Positions 22,699 through 30,930 of a DNA stretch of 34,238 nt are shown here, piece by piece. Every line of letters starts with the position of its first letter. Within the stretch, counting starts at the first letter, position 1. The notes below the pieces were generated by a model. It searched no databases, was not told where the DNA came from, and saw only the letters and a program-made list of their open reading frames with translations. Source of the DNA: [Flexibacter] sp. ATCC 35208 (GTDB taxonomy: Bacteria; Bacteroidota; Bacteroidia; Chitinophagales; Chitinophagaceae); contig NZ_MTKN01000077.1 in NCBI RefSeq assembly GCF_001975825.1, forward strand, positions 1-34,238, given 5' to 3'. The translations under genes were made by a program, and so were the position numbers.

Positions 22699-23388
22699 AT
22701 GTTTAAGACAAAAGAACCTGAAACTTTTGAGCTGGTAAACATTGATCCGGATGATATTACCTTCTTCATTCCGGAAATTGAAGCTTATTTCAGGATCCAT
22801 TTTTATGAGGAAGAATTACTCAGGGTATCCACATTCGGTAATCTCTGTGACCTTATTGTCAACAAGTTAGAAGAGAAAGAAACCAATGACTGTACCACCC
22901 AACAGGCATTCTACAGAATCCGAAAGGCAATCATGGAGGGGCAACTATATGATCAACATAAATTGAGTCCCAATACCACGCTGGAAGAATTATTCCCTCT
23001 CAAACAAAGATATCAGCTGATCGAAAAATTTGAATCCCATTTAGGCTTTAAAGTGCAGCTGCTTGAACCCGGAAAAGGGTGGCCGTTATTCATAGGTCGA
23101 TTCGCACTTCTTGTATCCGTCGTTACCCTGTTCTGTTCTATACTGGTCGGATTTGCAGGCATTATCCTTTCCATGGCCATCATTGCACTTGCAATAATGC
23201 CGGGCAACAAACTTGCAATAAAAACAGTGAGAGAACTGGCAGAAAAGATCGCTATGGAGAACTATAATCAAATAAGGCGTACTCCTTCCTCCGTCGATCA
23301 GCAAGCAATCGTTATAAAAGTAAAGGACCTCTTCAGGAAACAATTCGGCTTAGAAGATTACGCGCTCACAAGAGACGCAAGGTTTTAG
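22699..23388 (+). CDS. Unknown protein with two membrane helices
   Basis: A 229-aa protein. Residues 1-120 are soluble and acidic; the segment around 38-60 (EEELLRVSTFGNLCDLIVNK) resembles an acyl-carrier-like helical domain, but the phosphopantetheine Ser is not present. Two hydrophobic helices follow (about 132-150 and 152-170, SVVTLFCSILVGFAGIIL onward). The C-terminal part is charged and probably cytoplasmic. It is divergent from the zincin operon. The carrier-domain idea is weak; the function is unknown. An alternative ATG at 22694 is out of frame. Confidence 0.75.
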   Translation: MFKTKEPETFELVNIDPDDITFFIPEIEAYFRIHFYEEELLRVSTFGNLCDLIVNKLEEKETNDCTTQQAFYRIRKAIMEGQLYDQHKLSPNTTLEELFPLKQRYQLIEKFESHLGFKVQLLEPGKGWPLFIGRFALLVSVVTLFCSILVGFAGIILSMAIIALAIMPGNKLAIKTVRELAEKIAMENYNQIRRTPSSVDQQAIVIKVKDLFRKQFGLEDYALTRDARF

Positions 23389-23432
23389 AACGACAGCATT
23401 GAGAGGGTATTACCCTCCCAATCCTTCATCAC

Positions 23433-24386
23433 TTACATCCCGGTTAGTTGTGCAGAAAGCTCCCAAAGGCGCTTTGCCTGCTCAGGATCAATGGCATACG
23501 GTCTTACACCTGTCAAAGTCGTTTCCACTGAAACGTCCGCAATATTGCAGTCCTCACAATATACCCCGCCAAGCCCTTCCAGCAATGGCGAAGTGGCCGC
23601 CCATACCTGTGTCGCAGCGCCCTGTTCCGGCGTTTTAAAAGTCGGATCTACCACCTTTCCTTCCTGGTCAACCCAGCCCCTATTGACCATTTCATCATTG
23701 GTTAAGAATCGCTGAAGCGGCGTGAAAATTTTTCCGGGATGAAGCGAAAATGCACTGATACCAACGTCTTTCCCCAATTCATCTAAGTGAACTGCAAATA
23801 ATGCATTGGCAGTTTTGGATTGTCCATAGGCCTGCCATTTATCATACCCTTCATTAAAATGTAAATCATGCCAGCGGATGGCAGAATTCTGATGACCGGC
23901 AGACGAAACGGCAATCACTCTTGCACCGCCAATTAACGCAGGCCATAGATGATTAACCAGCGCAAAATGTCCCAGGTGGTTGATGGCGAATTGCGATTCC
24001 CAACCATTTCCTATACGACGTTCAGGACAAGCCATGATACCAGCACTGTTGATGACGATATCAATATGCTTTTCTTTGAACAGAATAGTATTTGCAAATG
24101 CCCGCACACTATTCAGATCGGCTAAATCCAGCTGGCCTACCTCAATACCAGATGACCCATTGAAGCCTGGCAATCCATTGAAGGTTGCTCTTGCAGCATG
24201 AACATCTTTCGCTCCGACAATAATGCGGGCGCCAGCCTCAGATAAGGCACGACTGGTAGCTAGTCCCAAACCAGAATGACCACCGGTAACGACAACAGTT
24301 TTTCCATGTAAGTCCAAACCGGTTAGCACATCACTCGCTGTGGAGCTTTTATCGTAAGGACATATAATCGGGTGTTGTTGACTCAT
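23433..24386 (-). CDS. Short-chain dehydrogenase/reductase (SDR)
   Basis: A 317-aa NAD(P)-dependent oxidoreductase of the SDR superfamily. The cofactor loop is TGGHSGLG (T34-G41), then DLADLNSV (acidic residue binding adenine), NSAG (113-116), the catalytic SSAG (S161/S162), and Y187-xxx-K191 in YGQSK. The layout resembles the retinol-dehydrogenase/WW-domain oxidoreductase-like branch with an N-terminal extension. The substrate is unknown. It is divergent from an AraC-family regulator across 100 bp that contain two inverted repeats, so it is probably that regulator's target. Confidence 0.92.
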   Translation of the reverse strand: MSQQHPIICPYDKSSTASDVLTGLDLHGKTVVVTGGHSGLGLATSRALSEAGARIIVGAKDVHAARATFNGLPGFNGSSGIEVGQLDLADLNSVRAFANTILFKEKHIDIVINSAGIMACPERRIGNGWESQFAINHLGHFALVNHLWPALIGGARVIAVSSAGHQNSAIRWHDLHFNEGYDKWQAYGQSKTANALFAVHLDELGKDVGISAFSLHPGKIFTPLQRFLTNDEMVNRGWVDQEGKVVDPTFKTPEQGAATQVWAATSPLLEGLGGVYCEDCNIADVSVETTLTGVRPYAIDPEQAKRLWELSAQLTGM

Positions 24387-24420
24387 TGTAATTCGTTATT
24401 ATTGAACTCTAAATTACTAT

Positions 24421-24474
24421 GACTGAGCTAGACGATCTATACACTTCAGTCCAAAATACTTATTCAATCGTCTA
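24421..24474. promoter_or_regulatory. Operator-like interleaved inverted repeats between SDR and AraC genes
   Basis: TAGACGAT (24429-24436) pairs with ATCGTCTA (24467-24474), 8 perfect bp with a 30-bp spacer. GACTGA (24421-24426) pairs with TCAGTC (24446-24451). Both lie in the 100-bp divergent region. AraC proteins usually bind direct repeats, so an inverted arrangement would suggest binding on two faces or looping. Confidence 0.45.
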
Positions 24475-24486
24475 AGTTTTTAGCTT

Positions 24487-25395
24487 ATGGATGTATTATC
24501 AGATGTATTGACCTTTCTCAGACCACAAACGTTTGTATCCGCAGGATTAGATGCGGGTAAAGAGTGGGCCATCCAATTTCCAGGGCATGAAGGAATTAAA
24601 TTCAATGCAGTATTAAAGGGCAGTTGTTACTTACAGGTGGATGGTGACGAAAATGTATATCACTTAAATGCGGGTGATTGCTTTTTACTCACCAGCGGAA
24701 AGCCATTTGCGATGGGTTCGGATCTATCAATCCCGAAAATCCACTCAGACACGATTTATAAACATGCAAAAGAGGGCATTGCCACATGCAATGGGGGAGG
24801 CAGTTTATTCCTGACAGGGGCACGCTTTCATTTCAATGATCAATCCGCAAAATTGCTTTTTGGGCAACTTCCGCCAGTCGTCTATGTCCCTGAAAAATAT
24901 GATCAGGCAGCAGTACTGAGATGGGGAATTGAGCGATTCACGACCGAGTTCCGGTCAGAACGGTTTGGCAGAAGAACCATCCTTGAACACCTGGCACCGA
25001 TCATGCTGGTGCAGACATTACGCATATATATGTCTTCTCCTGATGCCAAAAATCAGGGATGGTTTGCGGCCGCTGTTCATCCCAACCTAGGGGCGGTTAT
25101 GCAAGCGATACATAGCAGCCCTCAGGAGAAATGGACAGTGGAAAAGCTGAGTGAGATAGCGTTTATGTCCCGCTCAGGATTTGCATTGAAATTTAAGCAG
25201 ATCATTGGTCAGGCGCCATTGGAATATTTAACGCATTGGCGAATGTTTATGGCAGCAGAATCCCTGAAAAGCACAGGCCTTGCAATATCCGAAATTGCTT
25301 TGTCAGTTGGGTACGAGTCAGAGAGTTCGTTTAGTGCTGCTTTTAAGAAGGTAATGGGCGTACCTCCAAGGGCTTATAAAGGAATCAGCCATTAA
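24487..25395 (+). CDS. AraC-family transcriptional regulator with cupin sensor domain
   Basis: 302 aa. The N-terminal part (about 1-180) is an AraC-associated cupin of the Cupin_6 type (GHEGIKFNAVLKGSCYLQVD, then HLNAGDCFLLTSG). The C-terminal part (about 205-298) is a double helix-turn-helix: WTVEKLSEIAFMSRSGFALKF (first) and ISEIALSVGYESESSFSAAF (second), ending in the family-typical GVPPRAYKG. It is divergent from the SDR gene and probably controls it in response to a small ligand bound by the cupin. Confidence 0.93.
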   Translation: MDVLSDVLTFLRPQTFVSAGLDAGKEWAIQFPGHEGIKFNAVLKGSCYLQVDGDENVYHLNAGDCFLLTSGKPFAMGSDLSIPKIHSDTIYKHAKEGIATCNGGGSLFLTGARFHFNDQSAKLLFGQLPPVVYVPEKYDQAAVLRWGIERFTTEFRSERFGRRTILEHLAPIMLVQTLRIYMSSPDAKNQGWFAAAVHPNLGAVMQAIHSSPQEKWTVEKLSEIAFMSRSGFALKFKQIIGQAPLEYLTHWRMFMAAESLKSTGLAISEIALSVGYESESSFSAAFKKVMGVPPRAYKGISH

Positions 25396-25600
25396 ATAAC
25401 CGGTTCCGTTTTATCTCACGGCCTTTTCTCAATAAGACAGCATGATAAACGGTGGGTACATCATTGTACCAGTTTCTGATAATAAACAGGATCAATATGA
25501 TCTCTAACCGGGTGGCTAATCCAAAATAGAAGCAGCATTGAAATAAGATGCCGGCATTACAGCTCAGCATGATTTGAATAATTGAAGCCAGTATTGTCAA
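25385..25600 (-). CDS. Small hydrophobic ORF, possibly a gene remnant
   Basis: A 71-codon minus-strand ORF whose last 11 bp overlap the 3' end of the AraC gene. The product is hydrophobic (MTILASIIQIMLSCNAGILF, then RLEIILILFIIRNWYNDV) with a basic tail, so it could be a two-helix membrane protein. It starts 32 bp after the DHFR-like gene on the same strand. I recognise no family, and the convergent overlap makes it doubtful; it may be the tail of a lost gene. Confidence 0.3.
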   Translation of the reverse strand: MTILASIIQIMLSCNAGILFQCCFYFGLATRLEIILILFIIRNWYNDVPTVYHAVLLRKGREIKRNRLFNG

Positions 25601-25632
25601 CGCCCATATTTTGGATGCGATGGCATGAGTGG

Positions 25633-26304
25633 CTACTTTTGGTCATCCTCCTTCTTCCATTTCTTCCTCCTTGCCATTTCCTGCTCACTCACCTCATTCG
25701 ACACATATGATCCCACCCTCACTTCTCCATCCGGCTCATATCTCGCGACAATCACCCCGGTAGTCGAAATCCCTGACTCCGTCATTTTCCATTGCTGCGC
25801 AGCCGTGCCGTCTGCAAATAACTTCTTCCCTTTCCCCAAAGTGATTGGGTATATCCATGTATACAGCACATCCACCAATTGATTCGCAAACAACGTCTGT
25901 GCTAATCCACCACTACCATGCACCAGCAAATTCGGACCATCCTGTTCTTTCAATTTCTTCAATTCATTCACCACATCCTTACTAATCAATGTCGAATGCG
26001 CCCACGAAGTATCGATAGGCGTAGTCGCCACCACATACTTATTGATTTGATTGAACCTCTCACCAATCGGATTATTGCCATTATAAGGCCAGTAGGCTGC
26101 AAATATCTCATAAGTCCGCCGCCCCAGCAACAAATCAAATGGTTCCGCCATAATTTTAGTTAGCGCATTTTTCGTCAGCTCATCCGAATACCCGAACTGC
26201 CATCCTCCCCATTTGAATCCATTTGTAGTATCTTCTTCCGGTCCACCTGGTGCTTGCAGTACACCATCCATCGTCAGAAATGTAGTTACAATTATTTTTC
26301 GCAT
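25633..26304 (-). CDS. Dihydrofolate reductase-like protein (RibD C-terminal domain family)
   Basis: A 223-aa protein of the RibD_C/DHFR-like family. It starts MRKIIVTTFLTMDGVLQAPG and contains the family landmarks LLLGRRTYEIFAAYWP (about 59-74), NKYVVATT, DGPNLLVHGSGGLAQTL (about 122-138) and PITLGKGKKLF. Such proteins bind NADPH through the GSG loop and reduce small unknown substrates; most are not true DHFRs. The C-terminal 30 residues are strongly charged (EQEMARRKKWKKEDDQK), which is longer than usual. It appears monocistronic. Confidence 0.9.
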   Translation of the reverse strand: MRKIIVTTFLTMDGVLQAPGGPEEDTTNGFKWGGWQFGYSDELTKNALTKIMAEPFDLLLGRRTYEIFAAYWPYNGNNPIGERFNQINKYVVATTPIDTSWAHSTLISKDVVNELKKLKEQDGPNLLVHGSGGLAQTLFANQLVDVLYTWIYPITLGKGKKLFADGTAAQQWKMTESGISTTGVIVARYEPDGEVRVGSYVSNEVSEQEMARRKKWKKEDDQK

Positions 26305-26623
26305 GGCTTGTATTTTTATTAACTTAAAGCTAATGCTCTTTAAAAAAATGAATGGGGTAGGAGTGCGACAATTATACTGGCTGCTTGCGACAATATATTA
26401 GCAGAACTTTTGAATACTCTCCCTGATGCATTTATTACTATTGCGGGAGGGAAAGCTGCATCCTATTATCACTTACCGTGATTCCAGCGAATTTGTTGAT
26501 AGATAGAAGCAGAAAGATTGTAAGTATGAATATTATGATGGGAAGTTGAAAGGGTTACTGAATGGAGGAGTCAACTAGTATTCCTTTATCAGCATTTTCA
26601 AAAAAGTCAGCCAATTGATCTGC
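26305..26623. other. 319-bp gap, nothing firm
   Basis: No called gene. A plus-strand frame is open for about 44 codons from 26346, reading like SATIILAACDNILAELLNTL and ending at a TGA near 26480, but it has no start codon. It could be a fragment or chance. The gap marks the change from DHFR-like to the AT-rich 26.6-28.6 kb block. Confidence 0.4.
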
Positions 26624-27259
26624 TTACTTCGCTGAGTTAATTAACTCTTTATAAGTTGTGGGCCAATATTCGTCTAACCAGTAATATCCATTATCTTTTT
26701 TTATTTGCGGCTCTATTAACGCCCACAACTCAAGGAACTTTTCGGGTTGCATCGCAAATGAACGACTTGCCCCTTCTATAAAATACAAGCATTGGCTATA
26801 TGACCAATTTTTGTCAGACTCATAAAGTCGCATAAAATAAGGATCCAAAACTCTTTTAGACAATTTGAAATACAATTCGAAGCAGGAGGGAGGGTATTCG
26901 CCAAAACTAATTTGATGAAATATAAGATCATATAGCGTATGGGGTAACCAAAGAATATGGTGATCCCTAAACACCTCTTCACTTTCAAATACCACAATAG
27001 CTTGCAGTAACATCATCTCAAGAATAGTCCCCCATTCTTCTATGTAATCATAACAGAAAAAACATTCACCTCTCAATAATTCAGCCAGGTTAGCCAGGTT
27101 TCGATACTCTTTGTTTTCCGCATGTTGCCTGATTATTTGAATCAGGATATGGCTATTCTGCTTTATAATTTCTTCTGAATATTCAGTTACACCGGGGCTG
27201 ATGACTTTCCCTTCCCTAAGAAACTGTTTTATCCAGATTTGGTATTGTTGGAAATTCAT
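26624..27259 (-). CDS. Unknown 211-aa protein next to the broken ATPase
   Basis: A soluble, aromatic-rich, acidic protein (MNFQQYQIWIKQFLREGKV; GECFFCYDYIEEWG; WLDEYWPTTYKEL at the end). No signal peptide or membrane helix is seen, and no motif is recognised. The composition, AT-richness and position after an AAA ATPase on the same strand fit accessory proteins such as immunity or defence partners, but this is only context. It is separated from the ATPase by a terminator-like hairpin (27345-27366), so it may have its own promoter; TACTTTAG (complement of 27295-27302) is a weak candidate. Confidence 0.65.
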   Translation of the reverse strand: MNFQQYQIWIKQFLREGKVISPGVTEYSEEIIKQNSHILIQIIRQHAENKEYRNLANLAELLRGECFFCYDYIEEWGTILEMMLLQAIVVFESEEVFRDHHILWLPHTLYDLIFHQISFGEYPPSCFELYFKLSKRVLDPYFMRLYESDKNWSYSQCLYFIEGASRSFAMQPEKFLELWALIEPQIKKDNGYYWLDEYWPTTYKELINSAK

Positions 27260-27330
27260 TGATTGTAGGGATTACTATTTAAGAATATTTCAGACTAAAG
27301 TAGAGATATTAATACTCGTTCGCAAATTGT

Positions 27331-27379
27331 ATAAAACAACAAAAAGGCCTGCATTTCTGCAAGCCTGCATTTTTTCGCT
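27331..27379 (-). terminator. Terminator of the ATPase gene; repeat copy A
   Basis: Stem AGGCCTGCA/TGCAAGCCT with one C-A mismatch (27345-27353 with 27358-27366, loop TTTC). On the minus strand it is followed by TTTTTGTTGTTTTAT. The sequence from ATAAAACAA to TTTCGCT is an imperfect copy of the tRNA-Asn terminator at 28639-28685. Confidence 0.8.
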
Positions 27380-27393
27380 AAAAGGAGAATTAT

Positions 27394-28584
27394 CTAACCA
27401 ATTGCTGGATCCTGATATGCTTTTTTCCCAAATTCATTATAATAATCCACTTTAAAATCGTTCCGCAAAATATCATTTGGATCGTCGCCTATTGGAGATA
27501 TTCCTCTTCGTACTCTAACGTTCCCATTTTCGTCATAATATAAGATGAATCGTTCTTCTGGTTTAAATGCTGCAGCTATGAATGGAGAATGTGTAGCAAC
27601 AATAAATTGCGCTTTAGGGGCAATTGGTCTATAGTTGGAAATTAAATCAATTTGAATATCCGGGAACAGAGATCGATCTGGTTCATCAATAAGAATTATC
27701 GCATCATCCGTATTCAATTGCATCAAAGGAAATAGGGTAAGCAATAACCCTTTTGTACCTGTGCTTAATCCGGAAAATGGAATAACCTCGTCTTTAACCT
27801 TAGATTTTATAGGTACATTATATTCGGTATTTATCAAATCAACTTCCAGATTTAATTTTTCTAATATCGGATTAACGTAATCAGCAAAAGCTTTTATGGG
27901 GTTATCGTTCGCCTCTGCCCACCTCTTATATTCTTCATTTAGCTTATTTAAATCGGCTAATACACCCTTGTTAATAAGCTCGGAAGCCATTTGGGTGAAC
28001 TTTTTTCGATAATCCAATATTTTCTCAAGTAAAGAAACCAAACCCCTTCATCGATATCGTGCAAAAATTCATAAACATAGTCTTGAGTTTTATTTAAGGG
28101 CTCATGCTTACGGATGTTACTTTCTGCTAAAGCAGCATTGATATTAATGGGGTTTTGCTGAAAAATTTCTATAGCAGATTTTGAAATTATCTCAGAACTA
28201 AAATATAATAATTTAAGCGCATCTAGTACACCACTTACAGCTCCCCCCAGACGATGGTAATTCAGGGATAACATTACCATTAATGTAAATCCTATTCCCC
28301 TGAGTTTTAATTAAATCACTTGGGCTTAAATAATCAATCTCCCCATCAAAATTTAATCCGTCGTATATATCTAAATAATTATTACAAAGCTTTGCGTTAC
28401 GAAGACTTATCAAATTATCTTTTATCAATTCTAATATCCCCGTTTTCCCGGTTGCACTTTGGCCAATAAAACATATTTTCTCCAAAGGCATTCCAGATTT
28501 TTCATGCCCTTCCGGATAAGTGAAATCAAAAATCAGTTGATTTAAATGTCTGAAAGACTTTATATCGAGTTTCTTGATCTTCAT
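27394..28584 (-). pseudogene. AAA/ABC-type ATPase (OLD/RecF-like), frameshifted
   Basis: The reading frame is split in three. The piece starting at 28584 carries MKIKKLDIKSFRHLNQLIFD and Walker A GQSATGKT (41-48). It leaves frame at a run of six C (28243-28248, G on the coding strand). The middle piece continues in another frame to about 28050, and near GGGGTTTGG the original frame resumes to 27394. The last part holds the signature FSGLSTGTKG, Walker B AIILIDEPDRSLFPD and the H-loop VATHSPF. One extra base at the first site and one missing at the second restore one 397-aa ATPase. Both sites are G runs, so sequencing error, decay or phase variation are all possible. AT-rich, probably acquired. 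No TOPRIM domain. Confidence 0.85.
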
Positions 28585-28638
28585 AATCAGCGATTATAAT
28601 GGGTGATGGAGGCCTAATAACTAAGCTATCAAATTTAC

Positions 28639-28685
28639 ATAAAACAAAAAAGGCCTGCATCACTGCAAGCCTTTTCTCTTTCGCT
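28639..28685 (-). terminator. Terminator of tRNA-Asn; repeat copy B
   Basis: The same stem as copy A (28651-28659 with 28664-28672, loop TCAC), extended by AA/TT pairs, followed on the minus strand by TTTTTTGTTTTAT. It lies directly downstream of the tRNA-Asn 3' end. Confidence 0.85.
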
Positions 28686-28757
28686 CCCCCTTCAGGACTT
28701 GAACCTGAGACCCTCTGATTAACAGTCAGATGCTCTAACCAACTGAGCTAAGGAGGA
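28684..28757 (-). tRNA. tRNA-Asn (anticodon GUU)
   Basis: A full 74-nt cloverleaf on the minus strand: acceptor TCCTCCT/AGGGGGA (one G-U), D arm GCTC-AGTTGGTTA-GAGC, anticodon arm TCTGA-CTGTTAA-TCAGA with anticodon GTT, variable GGGTC, T arm TCAGG-TTCAAGT-CCTGA, discriminator G. CCA is not encoded. It has its own promoter (28781-28810) and terminator (28651-28672). Confidence 0.97.
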
Positions 28758-28780
28758 GTGTTTTCCCCGTTTCGGGATTG

Positions 28781-28810
28781 CAAAGATAGGAATTTTTTTA
28801 TTCCTCCAAA
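28781..28810 (-). promoter_or_regulatory. Promoter of tRNA-Asn
   Basis: On the minus strand, TTTG (complement of 28807-28810), an 18-bp spacer and a perfect TATCTTTG -7 box (complement of 28781-28788). Start of transcription is expected near 28774, a 5' leader of about 17 nt. This is the best promoter in the window and calibrates the consensus for the others. Confidence 0.85.
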
Positions 28811-28823
28811 ATATTTTTTAAAA

Positions 28824-30407
28824 TTATTTTACCAAAACCAATAAACGCTCTCCCACTGCCCCTTTCCTCGTTGAAAAATTCACAAACTCACCATCCAACT
28901 TCGTCACCGGAAAATGCGAAAACGACTTCACTACCTCACACGTATGCCCCTGCACATTTAACGAATCTACCTGATCCCTCGTCGTATACACCAACACCGG
29001 CGGCTGCAACAACGTATCCGACCTCAACACCGGCGCATCCAGATAAAAATTAAACGCATAAGAATTCGCCTTATACAACAACACCGCCCCTCCACGCAAA
29101 TGCTCATTCGCATAAAACGCCGCCGAACTCCCACTCTGATACCCCAACACATCCGGATAAAACAACCCATTCAAAAACAAATTCAATACCACCGACATCA
29201 AACACGTCCTGAAAAATACCTTCTCCACCTTCACCATAAAAAACACCACTAACACTGCCACTATCAACCCCACAAAAACCCAATTAATTTGAGGCCGGTA
29301 TAAAGCCCATAATCCCACTATCGCCACCGCCATGATACTAATAATCACCTTTTGCGTAATCACGAAAAATTTCGGCTTATTTAGCGAAAGTATATACTGC
29401 GCCGTGAGTATCGCAAAAAACGGAAAAATGATATTCAGATAATGCGGCAACTGAAACTTCGACAAACTAAACAACACAAACGTCGACAACGCCCCGCTGA
29501 TACAATAAAATTCCACAGCTACCTTCCGCTTCCTGATAAACTCTACTACCGCCGCATACAACATCACCGACCACGGCAAAAATGCCCACAATACCGTATG
29601 AAAAAAGAAGGAAGGATCACCAGAACCCTTAATAGGGCCCGTATTCATAAACCTTCCAAACTGACTATCCCAAAAGAAAAACCGAATACCAGATACCCCT
29701 GTTCGCCCAAATACCACCTTCTCCGGATGCGCATCAAACTGTGTATACAACGCATACAACTCCGGCGTGATAAACACCAATACCAACACCCCCACTATCA
29801 ACCACCGGTAATGAAACAACTCCTTCCACTGCTTCGTAAATATATACTGCCCAGCTATCGCACCCCCCACCGGCACTAACGCAAACGGACCCTTGGTCAT
29901 CACCGCACATGCTGTAAACAAAGCCCCCAGCAATAACCGGCGCTTATATAAAAAGTAAACAGCACCAATGATCAAACCGGTCAGATAAGGCTCTGCCCGT
30001 ACATCCGTACTGGATATCACCAGGTGCTCCGCCGTCAGTAATATACATACCGACCACCGCGCCACCTTCTCACCATAAAGATCAAAGGCAAAACGATACG
30101 TAAAGTATACCCCCATCATCAAAAAGAGAAAGGCAGGCAACTTGTATGCAAATGTATTAATCCCGAAAATCTGATAGCTAAAAGCCATCATCCAGAAAGG
30201 AAAGTGAGGTTTGTCCAGCCACTCCTGACCATCCGCAAATAAATTCAGATAATCATGATGCTGCACCATATACTTCGCAATACCAGCATACAATGCACCA
30301 TCGGGCTCCATAATTGTAACAGACAATCCTGTCATATGCATGAAGATAAGCAGGCCAATGATCCACCAGCTTATCTTCTTCTCAGAGAAGTTATCAGACA
30401 TGCGCAA
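28824..30407 (-). CDS. Glycosyltransferase family 39-like membrane protein (ArnT/PMT type)
   Basis: A 527-aa polytopic inner-membrane GT-C glycosyltransferase. The N-terminal helix is followed by the acidic extracytoplasmic loop EPDGALYAGIAKYM (about 34-47), the expected catalytic Asp region in PMT_2 proteins. WLDKPHFPFWMMAFSYQIFG and TGLIIGAVYFLYKRRLLLGA, then TKGPFALVPVGG, are typical of ArnT-like enzymes. About ten to twelve hydrophobic helices occur up to residue 420, then a soluble C-terminal domain (about 425-527). It would transfer a sugar from a polyprenyl-phosphate donor to a lipid, glycan or protein; which one is unknown. The start may be M1 or M3. It lies 66 bp from the tRNA-Asn gene on the same strand. 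Confidence 0.9.
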   Translation of the reverse strand: MRMSDNFSEKKISWWIIGLLIFMHMTGLSVTIMEPDGALYAGIAKYMVQHHDYLNLFADGQEWLDKPHFPFWMMAFSYQIFGINTFAYKLPAFLFLMMGVYFTYRFAFDLYGEKVARWSVCILLTAEHLVISSTDVRAEPYLTGLIIGAVYFLYKRRLLLGALFTACAVMTKGPFALVPVGGAIAGQYIFTKQWKELFHYRWLIVGVLVLVFITPELYALYTQFDAHPEKVVFGRTGVSGIRFFFWDSQFGRFMNTGPIKGSGDPSFFFHTVLWAFLPWSVMLYAAVVEFIRKRKVAVEFYCISGALSTFVLFSLSKFQLPHYLNIIFPFFAILTAQYILSLNKPKFFVITQKVIISIMAVAIVGLWALYRPQINWVFVGLIVAVLVVFFMVKVEKVFFRTCLMSVVLNLFLNGLFYPDVLGYQSGSSAAFYANEHLRGGAVLLYKANSYAFNFYLDAPVLRSDTLLQPPVLVYTTRDQVDSLNVQGHTCEVVKSFSHFPVTKLDGEFVNFSTRKGAVGERLLVLVK

Positions 30408-30542
30408 ATATTACATCGCTGAAGCTAAATAGCAAGGTCTTTAATAGAAATTTAACACGGCTACCAAATACAATCTGGCTTTCAACCGCAACCTTCCAAA
30501 TAAATAGGGCCTTACCTCCTCTCCCCACAAAAACCACCCTCC

Positions 30543-30613
30543 CTACCATCCAAACAACCCCAACTTTTCAATCAGGGCCCCCTCTCTACCACCCAAACAA
30601 CCCTGTCTTCTCC
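30543..30613. repeat. Duplicated 3' end of the Rieske gene
   Basis: The last codons of the Rieske gene read E-K-T-G-L-F-G-W-stop (stop at 30586-30588). In the downstream gap, 43 bp further on, the minus strand reads E-K-L-G-L-F-G-W-stop (stop at 30543-30545). The two stretches agree at most of about 27 bp, so the 3' end seems to have been partly duplicated in tandem. Confidence 0.6.
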
Positions 30614-30924
30614 ATCCCCAAATACCACCCATCCTCCCGCTTTTCAATCGGATACGTCTTCAAAAAATACCCTTCCCCACTGGTATTCCGCCCATTCTTC
30701 ACACTAAACCTATACCTGTGCAACGGACATACCACATTCCCATCCTCATCTACCCACCCATCCGCCATCACACCACTGGCATGCGGACACTTATACGCAA
30801 ACGCATACAAAGCCCCTTCATACCTGGTAAAAGAGATCTTTTTCCCCTCTACCTCCAGTATGGTCAGATCCTTCTCGCCAATCCCCGGATCGGCAAAACG
30901 ATGCCATGTATACGTCTTCGCCAT
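30586..30924 (-). CDS. Rieske [2Fe-2S] domain protein
   Basis: A 112-aa single-domain Rieske ferredoxin (NirD / dioxygenase-ferredoxin-like). The cluster ligands are C46-x-H48 in CPHAS and C66-x2-H69 in CPLHR. It has no signal peptide or membrane anchor, so it is a cytoplasmic electron carrier. No oxygenase or reductase partner is in the window. It starts 6 bp after the hflX stop, so the two form an operon. Confidence 0.93.
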   Translation of the reverse strand: MAKTYTWHRFADPGIGEKDLTILEVEGKKISFTRYEGALYAFAYKCPHASGVMADGWVDEDGNVVCPLHRYRFSVKNGRNTSGEGYFLKTYPIEKREDGWYLGMEKTGLFGW

Positions 30925-30930
30925 AAAAAA

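Noticed and set aside
23403..23417. Hairpin GAGGGT/ACCCTC between convergent genes 22699 and 23433
   Set aside because: Six pairs and no U tract on either strand; not enough to call a terminator.
26346..26480. About 44-codon open frame with a PAS-like LLNTLPDAF stretch
   Set aside because: No start codon, too short, and the resemblance is too weak to call a fragment.
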